A stretch of 64,000 bases of DNA from Reyranella sp. (GTDB lineage Bacteria > Pseudomonadota > Alphaproteobacteria > Reyranellales > Reyranellaceae). Where the stretch lies: NCBI RefSeq assembly GCF_004297405.1, contig NZ_SCVC01000049.1:1-64000 (forward strand), given 5' to 3'. The position numbers were made by a program, and so were the translations under genes. This document shows, in pieces, positions 47,400 through 56,508 of the stretch; position 1 is the stretch's first letter, and each line of letters begins with the position of its first letter. The notes under the pieces are model-generated. The model had not been told where the DNA came from and ran no database searches. It was given only the letters and a program-made list of their open reading frames with translations.

Positions 47400-48617
47400 T
47401 TACCTCGCCGCCGCTTGCTCTTTCGGCTTCGGTTCGCGCGGCAGACCGAGGCCGCGCTCGGCGATGATGTTTTTCTGGATCTGGGACGTGCCGCCACCGA
47501 TGATCAGGCCGACATCGTACATGTAGTCAATGTGCCAGGTCGTGGCCTCATCGTCGTCCTTGTCCTCGCCCTGCGGGTCGTACGACAAGCCGGCGGCGCT
47601 GAGCACGTCCACCGCCAACGACGATAGGCGGTGGCCCAGCATGGTGCCCACGTATTTCACGATCAGCCGGCGGACGCCGGAGTCCTCGTCGTTCGCCAGG
47701 TCCGTGAGCAGGCGCATGCCGTGATACTTCCAGGCCAGCACCTCGCCCTGCAGCTTCAGCAGCCGGTCGCGGTATTCCGACAGCTCAATGATGCGGGCAC
47801 CGTCGATCTCGGTTCGCTCCATCAGGTTCTGGATACTGTTCAGGCGGTGCATCAGCTTGTTCGGGTCGCCGAGCAGCATCCGCTCGTATTTCAGCGTGAT
47901 GTTGGCGACCCGCCAGCCATCGCCGCGGCCCATGACGATCTGGGCAGCCGGGACTCGCACGTCGGTGAAGAAGGTTTCGTTGAACTCGGCGCGGCCAGTC
48001 ATGGTGGTAAGGGGCCGCACCTCGATCCCCGGCGTCTTCATCGACAGCAACAGATAAGAGAGACCGTCATGCTTGCCTTTGTCCGGCTCCGTCCGGCAGA
48101 GCAGGAACATCATGTCGGCGTAATGGGCAGATGACGTCCAGATCTTCTGCCCGTTCACGACGAAATGGTCGCCGTCCAGCTCGGCCCGGGTGCGGGCCGC
48201 GGCAAGATCGCTGCCGGAGCCCGGTTCCGAATAACCCTGGCACCAGATGGTTTTGCCGCGGATCGTGGTTTCCACCCACTGTTCCTTCTGGTCTTCCCGG
48301 CCCACTTCCAGCAGCGTCGGCACCAGCATGCTGATGCCCTGGTTCATGATGCCCGGATAGAGCCCCGCCTTGCTGAATTCGTCGGCGATGATCGCCGCCT
48401 CCACCACGTCCGGTGCGGCGCCGTAGCCGCCGTATTTCTTCGGTATGGTGCGCGCGAAATAGCCGCGCTCCAGCAAGAGCGCCTGCCAGTCCAGCGTTTT
48501 CAGGTCGGGGCGCTTGCGGCCGCCGCCAGTCTTCGGCGAGCGGTGGCCTTCCTTGGCCGCGAATTCGCGGATTTCCTGCTGAAGCGCCCTGTGGCGTTCG
48601 GAATATTCGAGGTCCAT
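47400..48617 (-). CDS. Acyl-CoA dehydrogenase subunit (FadE29-like)
   Basis: A 405-residue acyl-CoA dehydrogenase. FAD/substrate motifs are visible as WCQGYSEPGSGSDLA, NGQKIWTSSAHYAD and GGGTSQIQKNIIAERGLGLP. In the FadE28/FadE29 type pair the two subunits share the FAD sites. It oxidises an acyl-CoA to the enoyl-CoA that the hotdog pair would hydrate. ATG 48617. The 97 bases to the upstream monooxygenase gene contain a short orphan reading (PLDEGLEAWLPDSKRPAKAQ-stop) that looks like the tail of a lost gene. Confidence 0.88.
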   Translation of the reverse strand: MDLEYSERHRALQQEIREFAAKEGHRSPKTGGGRKRPDLKTLDWQALLLERGYFARTIPKKYGGYGAAPDVVEAAIIADEFSKAGLYPGIMNQGISMLVPTLLEVGREDQKEQWVETTIRGKTIWCQGYSEPGSGSDLAAARTRAELDGDHFVVNGQKIWTSSAHYADMMFLLCRTEPDKGKHDGLSYLLLSMKTPGIEVRPLTTMTGRAEFNETFFTDVRVPAAQIVMGRGDGWRVANITLKYERMLLGDPNKLMHRLNSIQNLMERTEIDGARIIELSEYRDRLLKLQGEVLAWKYHGMRLLTDLANDEDSGVRRLIVKYVGTMLGHRLSSLAVDVLSAAGLSYDPQGEDKDDDEATTWHIDYMYDVGLIIGGGTSQIQKNIIAERGLGLPREPKPKEQAAAR

Positions 48618-48714
48618 CTGCCATCTTCTCCTATTGGGCCTTGGCGGGCCTTTTGCTGTCCGGCAGCCAGGCTTCGAGGCCTTCGTCAAGCGGAATGCGG
48701 CCATCGGATCTGGA

Positions 48715-50331
48715 TTAGCGCAATGTGAACCCTTCATACCCGTGCGCCACGACCTCCTCGCACTTCTGGCGATACTTGGGTGCGCCGCCAGCATAGGCCA
48801 TGAAGGTGCGCTTCTGGCGACCGACGTTCTTGTTGACGCCGGTGATCCAGGAATCGACCTGCATGGCGAGAAGCTTGTTGCCGGTGTCGTAGACGTGGGC
48901 CGTCCACTCGTCCTCGGCCTCGTGCGTCGCCTCGAGTCGCTTCAGGCCCTTCTCGCGCATGTGCACCAGCATCTCGCTGACGAACTCGACGTTCTGCTCG
49001 ATGCAGCGTGGGATGTTGCAGAAGGTCGCCGCATTGTGCGGACCGACCAGCGTCAGCAAATTGGGGAAGCCGGCGATGTTGAGGCCAAGATAGGTGTGCG
49101 GCCCGTCGGCCCACTTGTCCTTGAGCTTCTGGTCACCCTTTCCCCTGATGTCGATGCGATCGAAGGCGCCAGTGATGGCGTCGAAGCCCGTCGCATAGAC
49201 GATCATGTCGAATTCGTAGTCGGCGTCCGAGGTCTTGAGGCCCTTCTCCGTGACGCGCTCGATCGGCGTCTCGCGCAGATCGACCAGCTTCACGTTGGGC
49301 TGATTGTAGACCTCGTAGTAGCCGCTTTCGAGCGGCACGCGGCGCGTGCCATAGCCGTGGTTGGTCGGGATCAGCTTGTCGGCGATCCTCTGGTCCTTCA
49401 CGCGGGCGCGGATCTTCTTGATGACGAACTTGGTCATCTCGTCGTTGGCCGCCTTGTCGATCAGCGCGTCGCGGAAATTACCCTGCCAGAAGGAGAAGCC
49501 TGGCTCGTTGTAGAGCTTCTCGAACGCCGCCTCGCGCTCCTCGGGCGAGAGATCCATGGCGTTGCGATGGTCGGCGGTGTGGATGAAGCAGCCCCAGGTC
49601 TCGCGGCAGCGCCGGAAGATGTCGTCGTAGCGATTGCGGATGCTTTCCATCTCCTGCGGGGAGATCCGGCTGTTGCGCAGCGGCGTGCACCAGTTGGGCG
49701 TGCGCTGGAACACCGTCATGTGCCCCACCGTCTTGGCGACCTCGGTGATGAGCTGCACGCCCGACGCGCCGGTGCCGATCACGGCGACCCGCTTGCCCTC
49801 GAAGCTGACGGGGTGATGCGGCCACAGGCCGGTGTGGTAGGCCTCGCCCTTGAAGTCGCCGATGCCGGCGATGTTGGGCATGGTCGGCGCCGACAAAGGG
49901 CCGATGGCCGTCACCAGGAAGCGCGAGCGCGCGCGCCTGCCATCCTCGAAGATGAGCTCCCATTCGCCGGCGCCGTCGTCCCACGACGCCGACCTGGCGC
50001 GCGCGCCGAAGGTGATGTCGCGGCGCAGATCGAACTTGTCGGCGAGGAACTCGCAGTAGCGCAAATTCTCGGGCTGGCCGGAGAAATGCTCGGCCCAGCT
50101 CCACTCCCTCAGCACCTCGGGCGAAAAGGAGAAGACGTAGCTCCAGCTCTCCGAGTCGAAGCGGCAGCCGGGATAGCGGTTCCAGTACCAGGTGCCGCCG
50201 ACGTCACCGCCAGCCTCGTAGACGCGCACCTTGAAGCCGAGCTGCCGCAGTTTCAGCAGCTGGTACATGCCCGACAGGCCGGCGCCGATGACGGCGACCT
50301 CCCAGCGTTCAATCGCGGTGCTCTTCACCAT
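48715..50331 (-). CDS. Baeyer-Villiger monooxygenase 2
   Basis: A 538-residue enzyme with GAGLSG (16-21), FKGEAYHTGLWP (160-171) and GTGASG (186-191). It is close in style to monooxygenase 1 (shared IDIRGKG/IDIRGIG, YYEVxNQPNV and CFxHTAD segments) but clearly diverged. It is the first gene of the long minus-strand operon. GGAGG precedes ATG 50331, and an inverted repeat lies 50-70 bases upstream. Confidence 0.92.
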   Translation of the reverse strand: MVKSTAIERWEVAVIGAGLSGMYQLLKLRQLGFKVRVYEAGGDVGGTWYWNRYPGCRFDSESWSYVFSFSPEVLREWSWAEHFSGQPENLRYCEFLADKFDLRRDITFGARARSASWDDGAGEWELIFEDGRRARSRFLVTAIGPLSAPTMPNIAGIGDFKGEAYHTGLWPHHPVSFEGKRVAVIGTGASGVQLITEVAKTVGHMTVFQRTPNWCTPLRNSRISPQEMESIRNRYDDIFRRCRETWGCFIHTADHRNAMDLSPEEREAAFEKLYNEPGFSFWQGNFRDALIDKAANDEMTKFVIKKIRARVKDQRIADKLIPTNHGYGTRRVPLESGYYEVYNQPNVKLVDLRETPIERVTEKGLKTSDADYEFDMIVYATGFDAITGAFDRIDIRGKGDQKLKDKWADGPHTYLGLNIAGFPNLLTLVGPHNAATFCNIPRCIEQNVEFVSEMLVHMREKGLKRLEATHEAEDEWTAHVYDTGNKLLAMQVDSWITGVNKNVGRQKRTFMAYAGGAPKYRQKCEEVVAHGYEGFTLR

Positions 50332-50380
50332 GGTATTCCTCCCTCAGGAACCGCTCCGGCATAACCAAGCAGCCACATGA

Positions 50381-50403
50381 GCGTTGAAACAGCCGTTCAA
50401 CGC
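50381..50403. promoter_or_regulatory. Inverted repeat upstream of monooxygenase 2 operon
   Basis: GCGTTGAA (50381-50388) and TTCAACGC (50396-50403) are exact inverse copies around seven bases. The site is 50 bases before the start at 50331 and could bind a dimeric regulator of the minus-strand operon. No second copy was found near the AraC gene. Confidence 0.5.
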
Positions 50404-50592
50404 GCTCCTGGCTGACGCAATCGCTTGAATCCATCCGCATCACAATTGTCCTTGACGGCGTCTGGTCATAGCAATAGCGTCGTAAAAAAACAAATGGATA
50501 TTAGAAAATGTTTTCGGGATGGAAACGTGTGGCTCAAATTGGTTTGGTGCAAAGTTCTCCACGTGCGTCCGACAACAGGGACGGACAACGAG

Positions 50593-50737
50593 ATGGATGA
50601 CGCTCCGATCCTTGACGTTGTCGCTTTGTCCAAGAAGTTCGGTGGCGTCACCGCCGTTCAGGACGTATCGCTAGACGTACCGCGTGGCGGTATCCTCTCG
50701 ATCATCGGTCCGAACGGAGCGGGGAAGGCCACGTCTG
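50593..50737 (+). pseudogene. LivG-type ABC ATPase, N-terminal fragment
   Basis: Starting at ATG 50593 the frame reads APILDVVALSKKFGGVTAVQ, DVSLDVPRGGILSIIGPNGA, and breaks just inside Walker A (GPNGAGKAT). The rest is missing, and the next bases belong to an unrelated gene on the other strand. Confidence 0.75.
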
Positions 50738-50739
50738 GG

Positions 50740-50958
50740 CGTTGACCGTGTCCGGCGGCCCGGTGATGTCCACCGCGCCAACGATATGTCGGTCGAGCGG
50801 ATCGCGGATCACGGCGGCGGTGCAGCTCCACGGCTTGGCGACCTCGCAGAAGTGTTCCTCGGAATGAATGTGCAGCGGACGACCGAGCGCCAGGGCCGTG
50901 CCCACGGCATTGGTGCCGCTGCTGTACTCATGCCAAGCGGCGCCGGGAACGATGTGAT
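50740..50958 (-). pseudogene. AcoR-like regulator, GAF-domain fragment
   Basis: The minus strand reads VPGAAWHEYSSGTNAVGTAL, ALGRPLHIHSEEHFCE, VAKPWSCTAAVIRDP and VGAVDITGPPDT, the GAF domain of sigma-54-dependent AcoR-type activators. Neither the N-terminus nor the AAA+ part is present. Confidence 0.7.
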
Positions 50959-50959
50959 G

Positions 50960-51371
50960 AGGCGGCCGTCCACCACGAGCACATCGCCGATCAGAAACGA
51001 CGATGTGGCGTAGGCTGGTGTCGTCGAACGGGCATTGCCGGTCCACAGGATTATTGCGATGTGCTGGATAGCAAGAGCCAGTCCGAACGTGAGCAAGATT
51101 TGCTTGATGTGCGGTGCTTTGGGCACCTTCGCGAACAGCGCCCACCCGAGCGCGAACCCTGCCACGACGAGGACGGGGAGTGAGATCAGGGGGCAACACC
51201 AACCAATGTAAACAGCCAGAACGCTCCATAGACCCCCAGCATGATCATCTCGCCTTGGGCGAAATTGATGATCCGCACGACGCCAAACCCCAGCGACAGG
51301 CCGACTGCCATCAGGGTGTAAAGGCCGGCGAGCATGACGGCGTCGCTGAAGGCCTGAAGGATGAGGTCCAC
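50960..51371 (-). pseudogene. LivH-type permease fragment, frameshifted
   Basis: From GTG 51371 the minus strand reads DLILQAFSDAVMLAGLYTLM, AVGLSLGFGVVRIINFAQGE. After a frame change near 51200 it continues LISLPVLVVAGFALGWALFA and HIKQILLTFGLALAIQHIAI. It stops at the junction with the AcoR fragment; the C-terminal half is missing. Confidence 0.7.
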
Positions 51372-51542
51372 CAGTGGCTCCGGCAGCGCGGGGCGCCGGG
51401 GACCGTGGCGCATGTCCTTTTTGCAGAGCTGATTCGCTGTCTCCAGCGAGTGATAGCACGCAAACACCTTGTCGGCCGCGGAAAATCGAATGACAATTCA
51501 AAAATCAGCACCATTCCGGTTTTTCGACAGGGGGAGTCCACT

Positions 51543-52770
51543 ATGAGTGCGACGAGACGCGGGTTTCTAAGCGGCGCGTCGGCGACGGCAGCTCTATTGT
51601 CCAGCGTTACCGTGTATGCGCAGAAGGGCAAACAAATATGACGACGGTGCCAGCAACACCGAGATCAAGATCGGCCACTGCAACCCGTACAGCGGTCCGG
51701 CATCGGCCTATGGCGTAATCGGCAAAGCCATTGATGGCTATTGGAAAATGGCGAACGACAAAGGCGGCATCAATGGCCGCAAAATCAAGTTTATCACATT
51801 GGACGACGGCTACAGTCCACCCAAGGCTGTTGAGGTGGTGCGCCAACTGGTGGAACAAGAGAAGGTGCTCTGCTTGTTTAATACACTCGGCACGCCGAGC
51901 AACACCGCGATCCACAAATACATGAACGCCAAGAGGGTGCCGCAGCTCTTCGTAGCGACCGGCGCATCGAAATGGGGCAAGCCAAAGGAGTTTCCATGGA
52001 CCATGGGTTGGCAGCCCGATTACCACACGGAGGGGGTGATCTACGCCAAGCACATTTTGGCGACCGTCAAGGATCCTCGAATTGCTGTACTCATGCAGAA
52101 CGATGACTATGGCAAGGATTACTATGGAGGCCTTCGCGACGGCCTCGGAAAGAACGTTGATAAGATTGCCAAGCACGTGACGTACGAGGTCACGGATCCG
52201 ATTGTCGACTCGCAGATCATCCAGCTCAAGGATTCGGGTGCCAATGTCTTTCTCAACGTTACAACGCCAAAGTTTGCTGCGCAGGCGATCCGCAAGGCGG
52301 CTGATATTGGTTGGAAGCCAGCGCATTACCTGAACAACGTCTCGTCATCCGTCGCAGCCGTTCTTAAGCCGGCCGGTTATGAAAATGGCCAAGGGATCAT
52401 CACGGCGGCATACCTGAAGGATCCCACCGACAAACAGTGGGATCATGCCGACGATATGATCCTCTGGCGTGAGTGGATGGCAAAGTACAACCCTGGCGCC
52501 AACGTGAACGATGGTTTCAACGTTTACGGTTATGCCGCCGCCTACACGATGCACAAGACGCTGGAGCAATGTGGCAACGACCTGACTCGTGCCAACGTGA
52601 TGAAACGGGCGGCCAATCTCAGGAAGCTCGCCGTCCCTCTGTTGCTGCCCGGCATCACCGTCAACACCAGCCCAACAGATTACTATCCCATTCAATCGGA
52701 GCGCCTGCAGCGCTTCAAGGGGGAAACTTGGGAGCTATTCGGCGAAGTGATGTCAAACGAAAGCACCTAG
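51543..52770 (+). pseudogene. Liv-type substrate-binding protein split from its Tat signal
   Basis: ATG 51543 gives a twin-arginine signal peptide (SATRRGFLSGASATAALLSS, ending VYAQ) that stops at a TGA at 51638. The mature protein continues in the next frame (YDDGASNTEIKIGHCNPYSG to VMSNEST at 52770). One extra base within 51629-51636 explains the break (expected KGKKYDDGA). An AGGGGGAG Shine-Dalgarno precedes the start. If the base is real, the 360-residue binding protein cannot be exported; if it is an assembly error the gene is intact. Confidence 0.75.
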
Positions 52771-52851
52771 TCTTGGCCAAGCGGGCACCATGTGTCGGCT
52801 GCAGCTGCGCGCGTCACTCGAAATCCGCGGCTGCGTTTCGATGGTGGGAAG

Positions 52852-53512
52852 ATGAAAGGCGCAACGGAGCTTGACACTCTTCGGCTGTTTGCCACGACGA
52901 TCGTCCTGTTCGATGTGCCGGACGCGGCATCGCTCAGCGTTGAGTTGTGTCAGGTAATCAAGCAGCGCGAGAAAACCGATCCCGCCGGCCGCGTGCGTTC
53001 CAACCTGGGCGGCTGGCAGTCGAGCGACGACATGGAAAAATGGGGCGGCACGCCAGCGATTAAGCTACTGGCCTTTGGCCGCAGCGTCACTAATCGCATG
53101 ACAACGGATCGCGAGGGAAGGCCGGGTAGAGGACCTCACCCCGAGCATTTTGCCGTAACGTGGCGAGCGAACATGTGGGCCAATATAAACCGCAGCGGTC
53201 AGGGCAATGCATTCCACTCACACCCCCGGCGCCTTCTGGTCAAGTGTCTACTACGTCGACGATGGCGGCATTGATGCCGATCCGTCGCTTGGAGGTGAGC
53301 TGGAGTTCATGGACCCACGCGGCCCCCTTCCGCTGATGTATGCGCCGCATCTCGGCTATGTTGGCATGAGTGACCTTTCGGATACGCACGTTCAGTGGCT
53401 GCGGCCGCGGTGCGGCCGGCTTGTGATGTTCCCCGCCTGGCTGATGCACCAAGTGCGCATCTATCACGGTACCGCCGAGCGCATTTCCGTCGCCTTCAAT
53501 CTTACGCTGTGA
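52852..53512 (+). pseudogene. 2OG-Fe(II) oxygenase-like protein (TIGR02466 type), frameshifted
   Basis: The first part (ATG 52852) reads ELDTLRLFATTIVLFDVPDA to NINRSGQGNAFHSHP. The second, one frame over, continues GAFWSSVYYVDDGG to LVMFPAWLMHQVRIYHG and ISVAFNLTL. HSHPGAFWS and the C-terminal His/Arg pair are the iron and 2-oxoglutarate sites of this family. A C5 run at 53223-53227 with one C too many explains the shift. Its role in the cluster is unknown. Confidence 0.65.
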
Positions 53513-53699
53513 AGGGGGCCCGTTGTCGTAGGCCGCTGCCTGGAGATCGCGCAGCAGATGCAAGCGGTCACGAAGGCGCTTGAGAACGCGAAGACGGTGC
53601 TCATCCACAACCACATAGATCACTGCATGAGCAGGTGACCGGCCCCATCTCCCGGCAGTCGCGCGGCCCGCTGGAACTTCACGGAACTCCGTCCCGTGG

Positions 53700-53850
53700 G
53701 CGTTCTCAAGCCTGGTTGTACAATGAGGAGCGTCCGCATGGGGCGATCGGGCAGAAGGCCCCGATAACATTGCTTGCTCGTGATGGCATACCCAGCCCGC
53801 CATCATGACAAAGCCCGGAAACTCTAACCGCGGGCGATCCAAAGATGGGT
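53700..53850 (+). pseudogene. IS3-family transposase C-terminal remnant
   Basis: The plus strand reads SQAWLYNEERPHGAIGQKAP, ITLLARDGIPSPPS-stop, the usual end of an IS3-family OrfB. It is followed by CCGGAAACTCTAACC, which resembles the outer end of such elements. The rest of the element is missing. Bases 53513-53700 hold nothing recognisable. Confidence 0.6.
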
Positions 53851-54029
53851 CTCAGAGCACCGTCAAGAGTCGACCGAACGACACAGCAAGAATGTGCTAT
53901 AGTTGCATATGAAACGATCAAGACTGCCGAGGGCCCGCGGTAGAATACATGACGTCATACCTTGGTGCCGCCTGCGTGGCATGTTCCGCGCCGATGGCGC
54001 CAAGCTTAGGGGGAAGGAAACGGGGCCAA

Positions 54030-54246
54030 TGAACGATCAGTTGGTTGTTGACGTAAAATCTGAGCCGGGATCGTACGACGCGGTCGTCGTGGGAGCAGGG
54101 TGCGGCGGGCTGTACGCCATGCACAAGCTGCGCAATTCTCTATCCTTGCGTCTGACGAATCGTCGTTCATCATCGATGGCGCAGAGCTACTCGTGGACGG
54201 GGGGCTATCTCGCAAACTGACCTTTCCGCTTAGAACGCAGGCATGA
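54030..54246 (+). pseudogene. Monooxygenase N-terminus joined to SDR C-terminus
   Basis: From ATG 54030 the frame reads SYDAVVVGAGCGGLYAMHKL RN, a Baeyer-Villiger N-terminus. At about 54136 homology switches, and in another frame the DNA reads ILASDESSFIIDGAELLVDG, GLSRKLTFPLRTQA-stop, the C-terminus of a short-chain dehydrogenase ending at 54246. A deletion has fused two genes out of frame. The SDR stop overlaps an ATG at 54243. Confidence 0.7.
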
Positions 54247-54263
54247 CATTTAGGACGACCGCC

Positions 54264-55850
54264 ATGCAGCTCACCCTGAAGACCTTCCTGGAGCGCACGG
54301 AGTCTTACTTCCCGCAGAACGCGATCGTATCGAGGCAAGCCGACGGCAAGCTCTTTCGCTACCATTATGCCGATTACTGCCGGCGCACCCGGCAGCTCGC
54401 CAGCGCCCTGGCTGGACTCGGCGTCAAGCCGGGCGACAAGGTCGCGACACTGGGCTGGAACACATACCGGCACATGGAGCTCTACTTCGCCGTTCCGTGC
54501 CTTGGCGCCATCCTGCACACGGTGAACATCCGCCTCACCGATGAGCACATCGCCTATATCATGAACCACGCCGAAGACATGGTCCTCTTCGTGGATCCGG
54601 ATCTCCTGCCGACCGTGGAACGAGTCGCTCCTTCGGTGCGCAGTCTCCGCCACATCATCGTCATGGACGATCGGCCGGCGCCTCCCGGCGATTTTGACTA
54701 TGAGAGCTTCCTCGCGACAGGCGATACGGACTTCGCATTTCCCGAGCTCGACGAGAACAGCCCCTGCGGCATGTGCTTCACCTCCGCCACGACGGGGGAT
54801 CCCAAGGGCGTCGTCTACACCCAACGCGGCCTCTACCTGCACACGCTCGCGCTTTGCCTTAGCGATGTCCTCGCCATCCGCGAGCATGACATCGTGTTAC
54901 CGGTCGTGCCCATGTTCCACGCCAACTCGTGGGGACTGCCCTACGCTGCGGTCGCCGTCGGCGCGACGATAGTGCTGCCAGGCCCGCACCCGACTGCCGC
55001 GGACATTCTCGGTCTCATCGAGGCCGAGCGCTGCACGTTCTGCGCCGCCGCAGTGACGATCGGCGTCGAGCTCTATGGACAGCTGCAGAAGAAGCCTCGC
55101 GACATCAGCAGCCTACGCGGCCTCATGCTCGGAGGCTCGGCCACGCCCGAGGCGCTCATGAAGCGCTTTCACAACGAGTACGACGTCCCCATCCTCACCG
55201 CCTGGGGCGCGACAGAAGCCGCGCCGCTAGCAACGATCACTCATGTTCGGCGCAGCGTGTTTGAGGCCGGACCGGAAGAGCGGATCAAGGTTCGGATCCG
55301 GCAGGGCATTCCCGTACCCGGAGTCGAACTCAAGGTGCTGGACGATTGCGGAAAACCCGTGCCCCGCGACGACGGCCACCCTGGCGAGGTGCATGTGCGA
55401 GGTCCCTGGATCGCCACCGAATACTACCGCGATACGCGCAGCCGCGACAGCTTCGCCGATGGGTGGTGGCGAAGCGGCGACATTGCGACGCAAGGTTCCG
55501 ATGGCTCGGTCCGCCTCATCGACCGCGCGAAGGATCTCGTAAAGTCCGGCGGCGAATGGATCTCCTCGGTGGATCTCGAAAACGAACTCGCTGCCTGTCC
55601 CGGCGTTTTGGAGGCGGCGGTCGTGGCGATGCCAGACGCGCGCTGGCAGGAGCGTCCGGTGGCATTCGTCGTGCCCGTGCGGGACAGCGAAGAACTCGAC
55701 CCGGCTCACCTCAGCGCCTGGCTCGCGCGCCGCTTCGTGAAGTGGTGGATACCGGATCGATTTGTGTTCGTCCCGGCGCTGCCGAAAACCGGCGTCGGGA
55801 AGGTTGACAAGCGCTCCCTTCGCGAGCGCGCCGCGACGCTCGCCTCGTGA
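54264..55850 (+). CDS. Medium/long-chain acyl-CoA synthetase
   Basis: A 528-residue ANL-family ligase. The P-loop-like FTSATTGDPKG is at residues 172-182, GWWRSGDIATQGSDGS carries the ribose-binding Asp, and the catalytic Lys lies in KTGVGKVDKRSL. It would activate the acid released by lactone hydrolysis. ATG 54264 has TAGGAC upstream; an ATG at 54243 overlaps the SDR remnant stop and would add seven residues. Confidence 0.9.
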   Translation: MQLTLKTFLERTESYFPQNAIVSRQADGKLFRYHYADYCRRTRQLASALAGLGVKPGDKVATLGWNTYRHMELYFAVPCLGAILHTVNIRLTDEHIAYIMNHAEDMVLFVDPDLLPTVERVAPSVRSLRHIIVMDDRPAPPGDFDYESFLATGDTDFAFPELDENSPCGMCFTSATTGDPKGVVYTQRGLYLHTLALCLSDVLAIREHDIVLPVVPMFHANSWGLPYAAVAVGATIVLPGPHPTAADILGLIEAERCTFCAAAVTIGVELYGQLQKKPRDISSLRGLMLGGSATPEALMKRFHNEYDVPILTAWGATEAAPLATITHVRRSVFEAGPEERIKVRIRQGIPVPGVELKVLDDCGKPVPRDDGHPGEVHVRGPWIATEYYRDTRSRDSFADGWWRSGDIATQGSDGSVRLIDRAKDLVKSGGEWISSVDLENELAACPGVLEAAVVAMPDARWQERPVAFVVPVRDSEELDPAHLSAWLARRFVKWWIPDRFVFVPALPKTGVGKVDKRSLRERAATLAS

Positions 55851-55902
55851 CCGCCAGCCTCATCCGCTTGTTGCTCGCATCCCCGCCAGGAGAACTTTAT
55901 AA

Positions 55903-56439
55903 ATGACCGCAACCGGCCGCGTCACCTTGTTCCGGCGAAAGCCCTTCGATATGGCCGAAATGCCGGTGCCGGCACCTCGGCCCGGCGCGGCCCTCGTGCG
56001 TGTGCGGATTACCAACAATCTGCGGGTCGGACCTGCATGCATGGCGCGGCGACTTCCGGCTCGCTGGCCTCGGCGGCAAGCTGCCACGGTGCTAGGCCAC
56101 GAGATGACGGGCATGATCGCCGCGCTCGGCCGGGACGTGGATCGCGATAGCCACGGCGAGCCGCTTCACGAAGATGACCACGTTATCGTCGCCTATTTCA
56201 CCGGCTGCGGCCACTGCCCTTCCTGCCAGCGCGGACGCCGCGCCGCCTGCGACCACATCGACAAGGCGATGACCGGCGACGCTACCGAATGGCCGCATTT
56301 CGTCGGGGAGTTTGAGCGCAACCGAGACAAGCTGACGCTCGGTCAACTCCTCAGCGCGAAACTTCCGCTGGACCAGATCAACGAGGCTTTTGCTCAGGCG
56401 GACAGGCGCGCGGTGCTGCGCGCAAGCCTCGTTCCGTGA
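55903..56439 (+). pseudogene. Zinc-dependent alcohol dehydrogenase, internally deleted
   Basis: The 178-codon frame has a GroES-like part with TVLGHEMTGMIAALG and the structural-zinc cysteines GCGHCPSCQRGRRAAC. It then passes directly to a C-terminal ending (KLTLGQLLSAKLPLDQINEA). The NAD-binding Rossmann domain of about 150-190 residues is gone. In addition 56022-56090 is read out of frame: the neighbouring frame gives CGSDLHAWRGDFRLAGLGGK, the expected catalytic-zinc region, so two compensating indels exist. The product cannot be an active dehydrogenase. Confidence 0.8.
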
Positions 56440-56508
56440 AGGGAACCGCCGCGTGTCCATACGTGGAGGGGACCGACTATTTACTCACCAAGGGAAGGAA
56501 GTACCGAT

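Noticed and set aside
48634..50364. A 576-codon plus-strand frame opposite monooxygenase 2
   Set aside because: Mirror of conserved codons of the flavin monooxygenase; no start signal and no domain.
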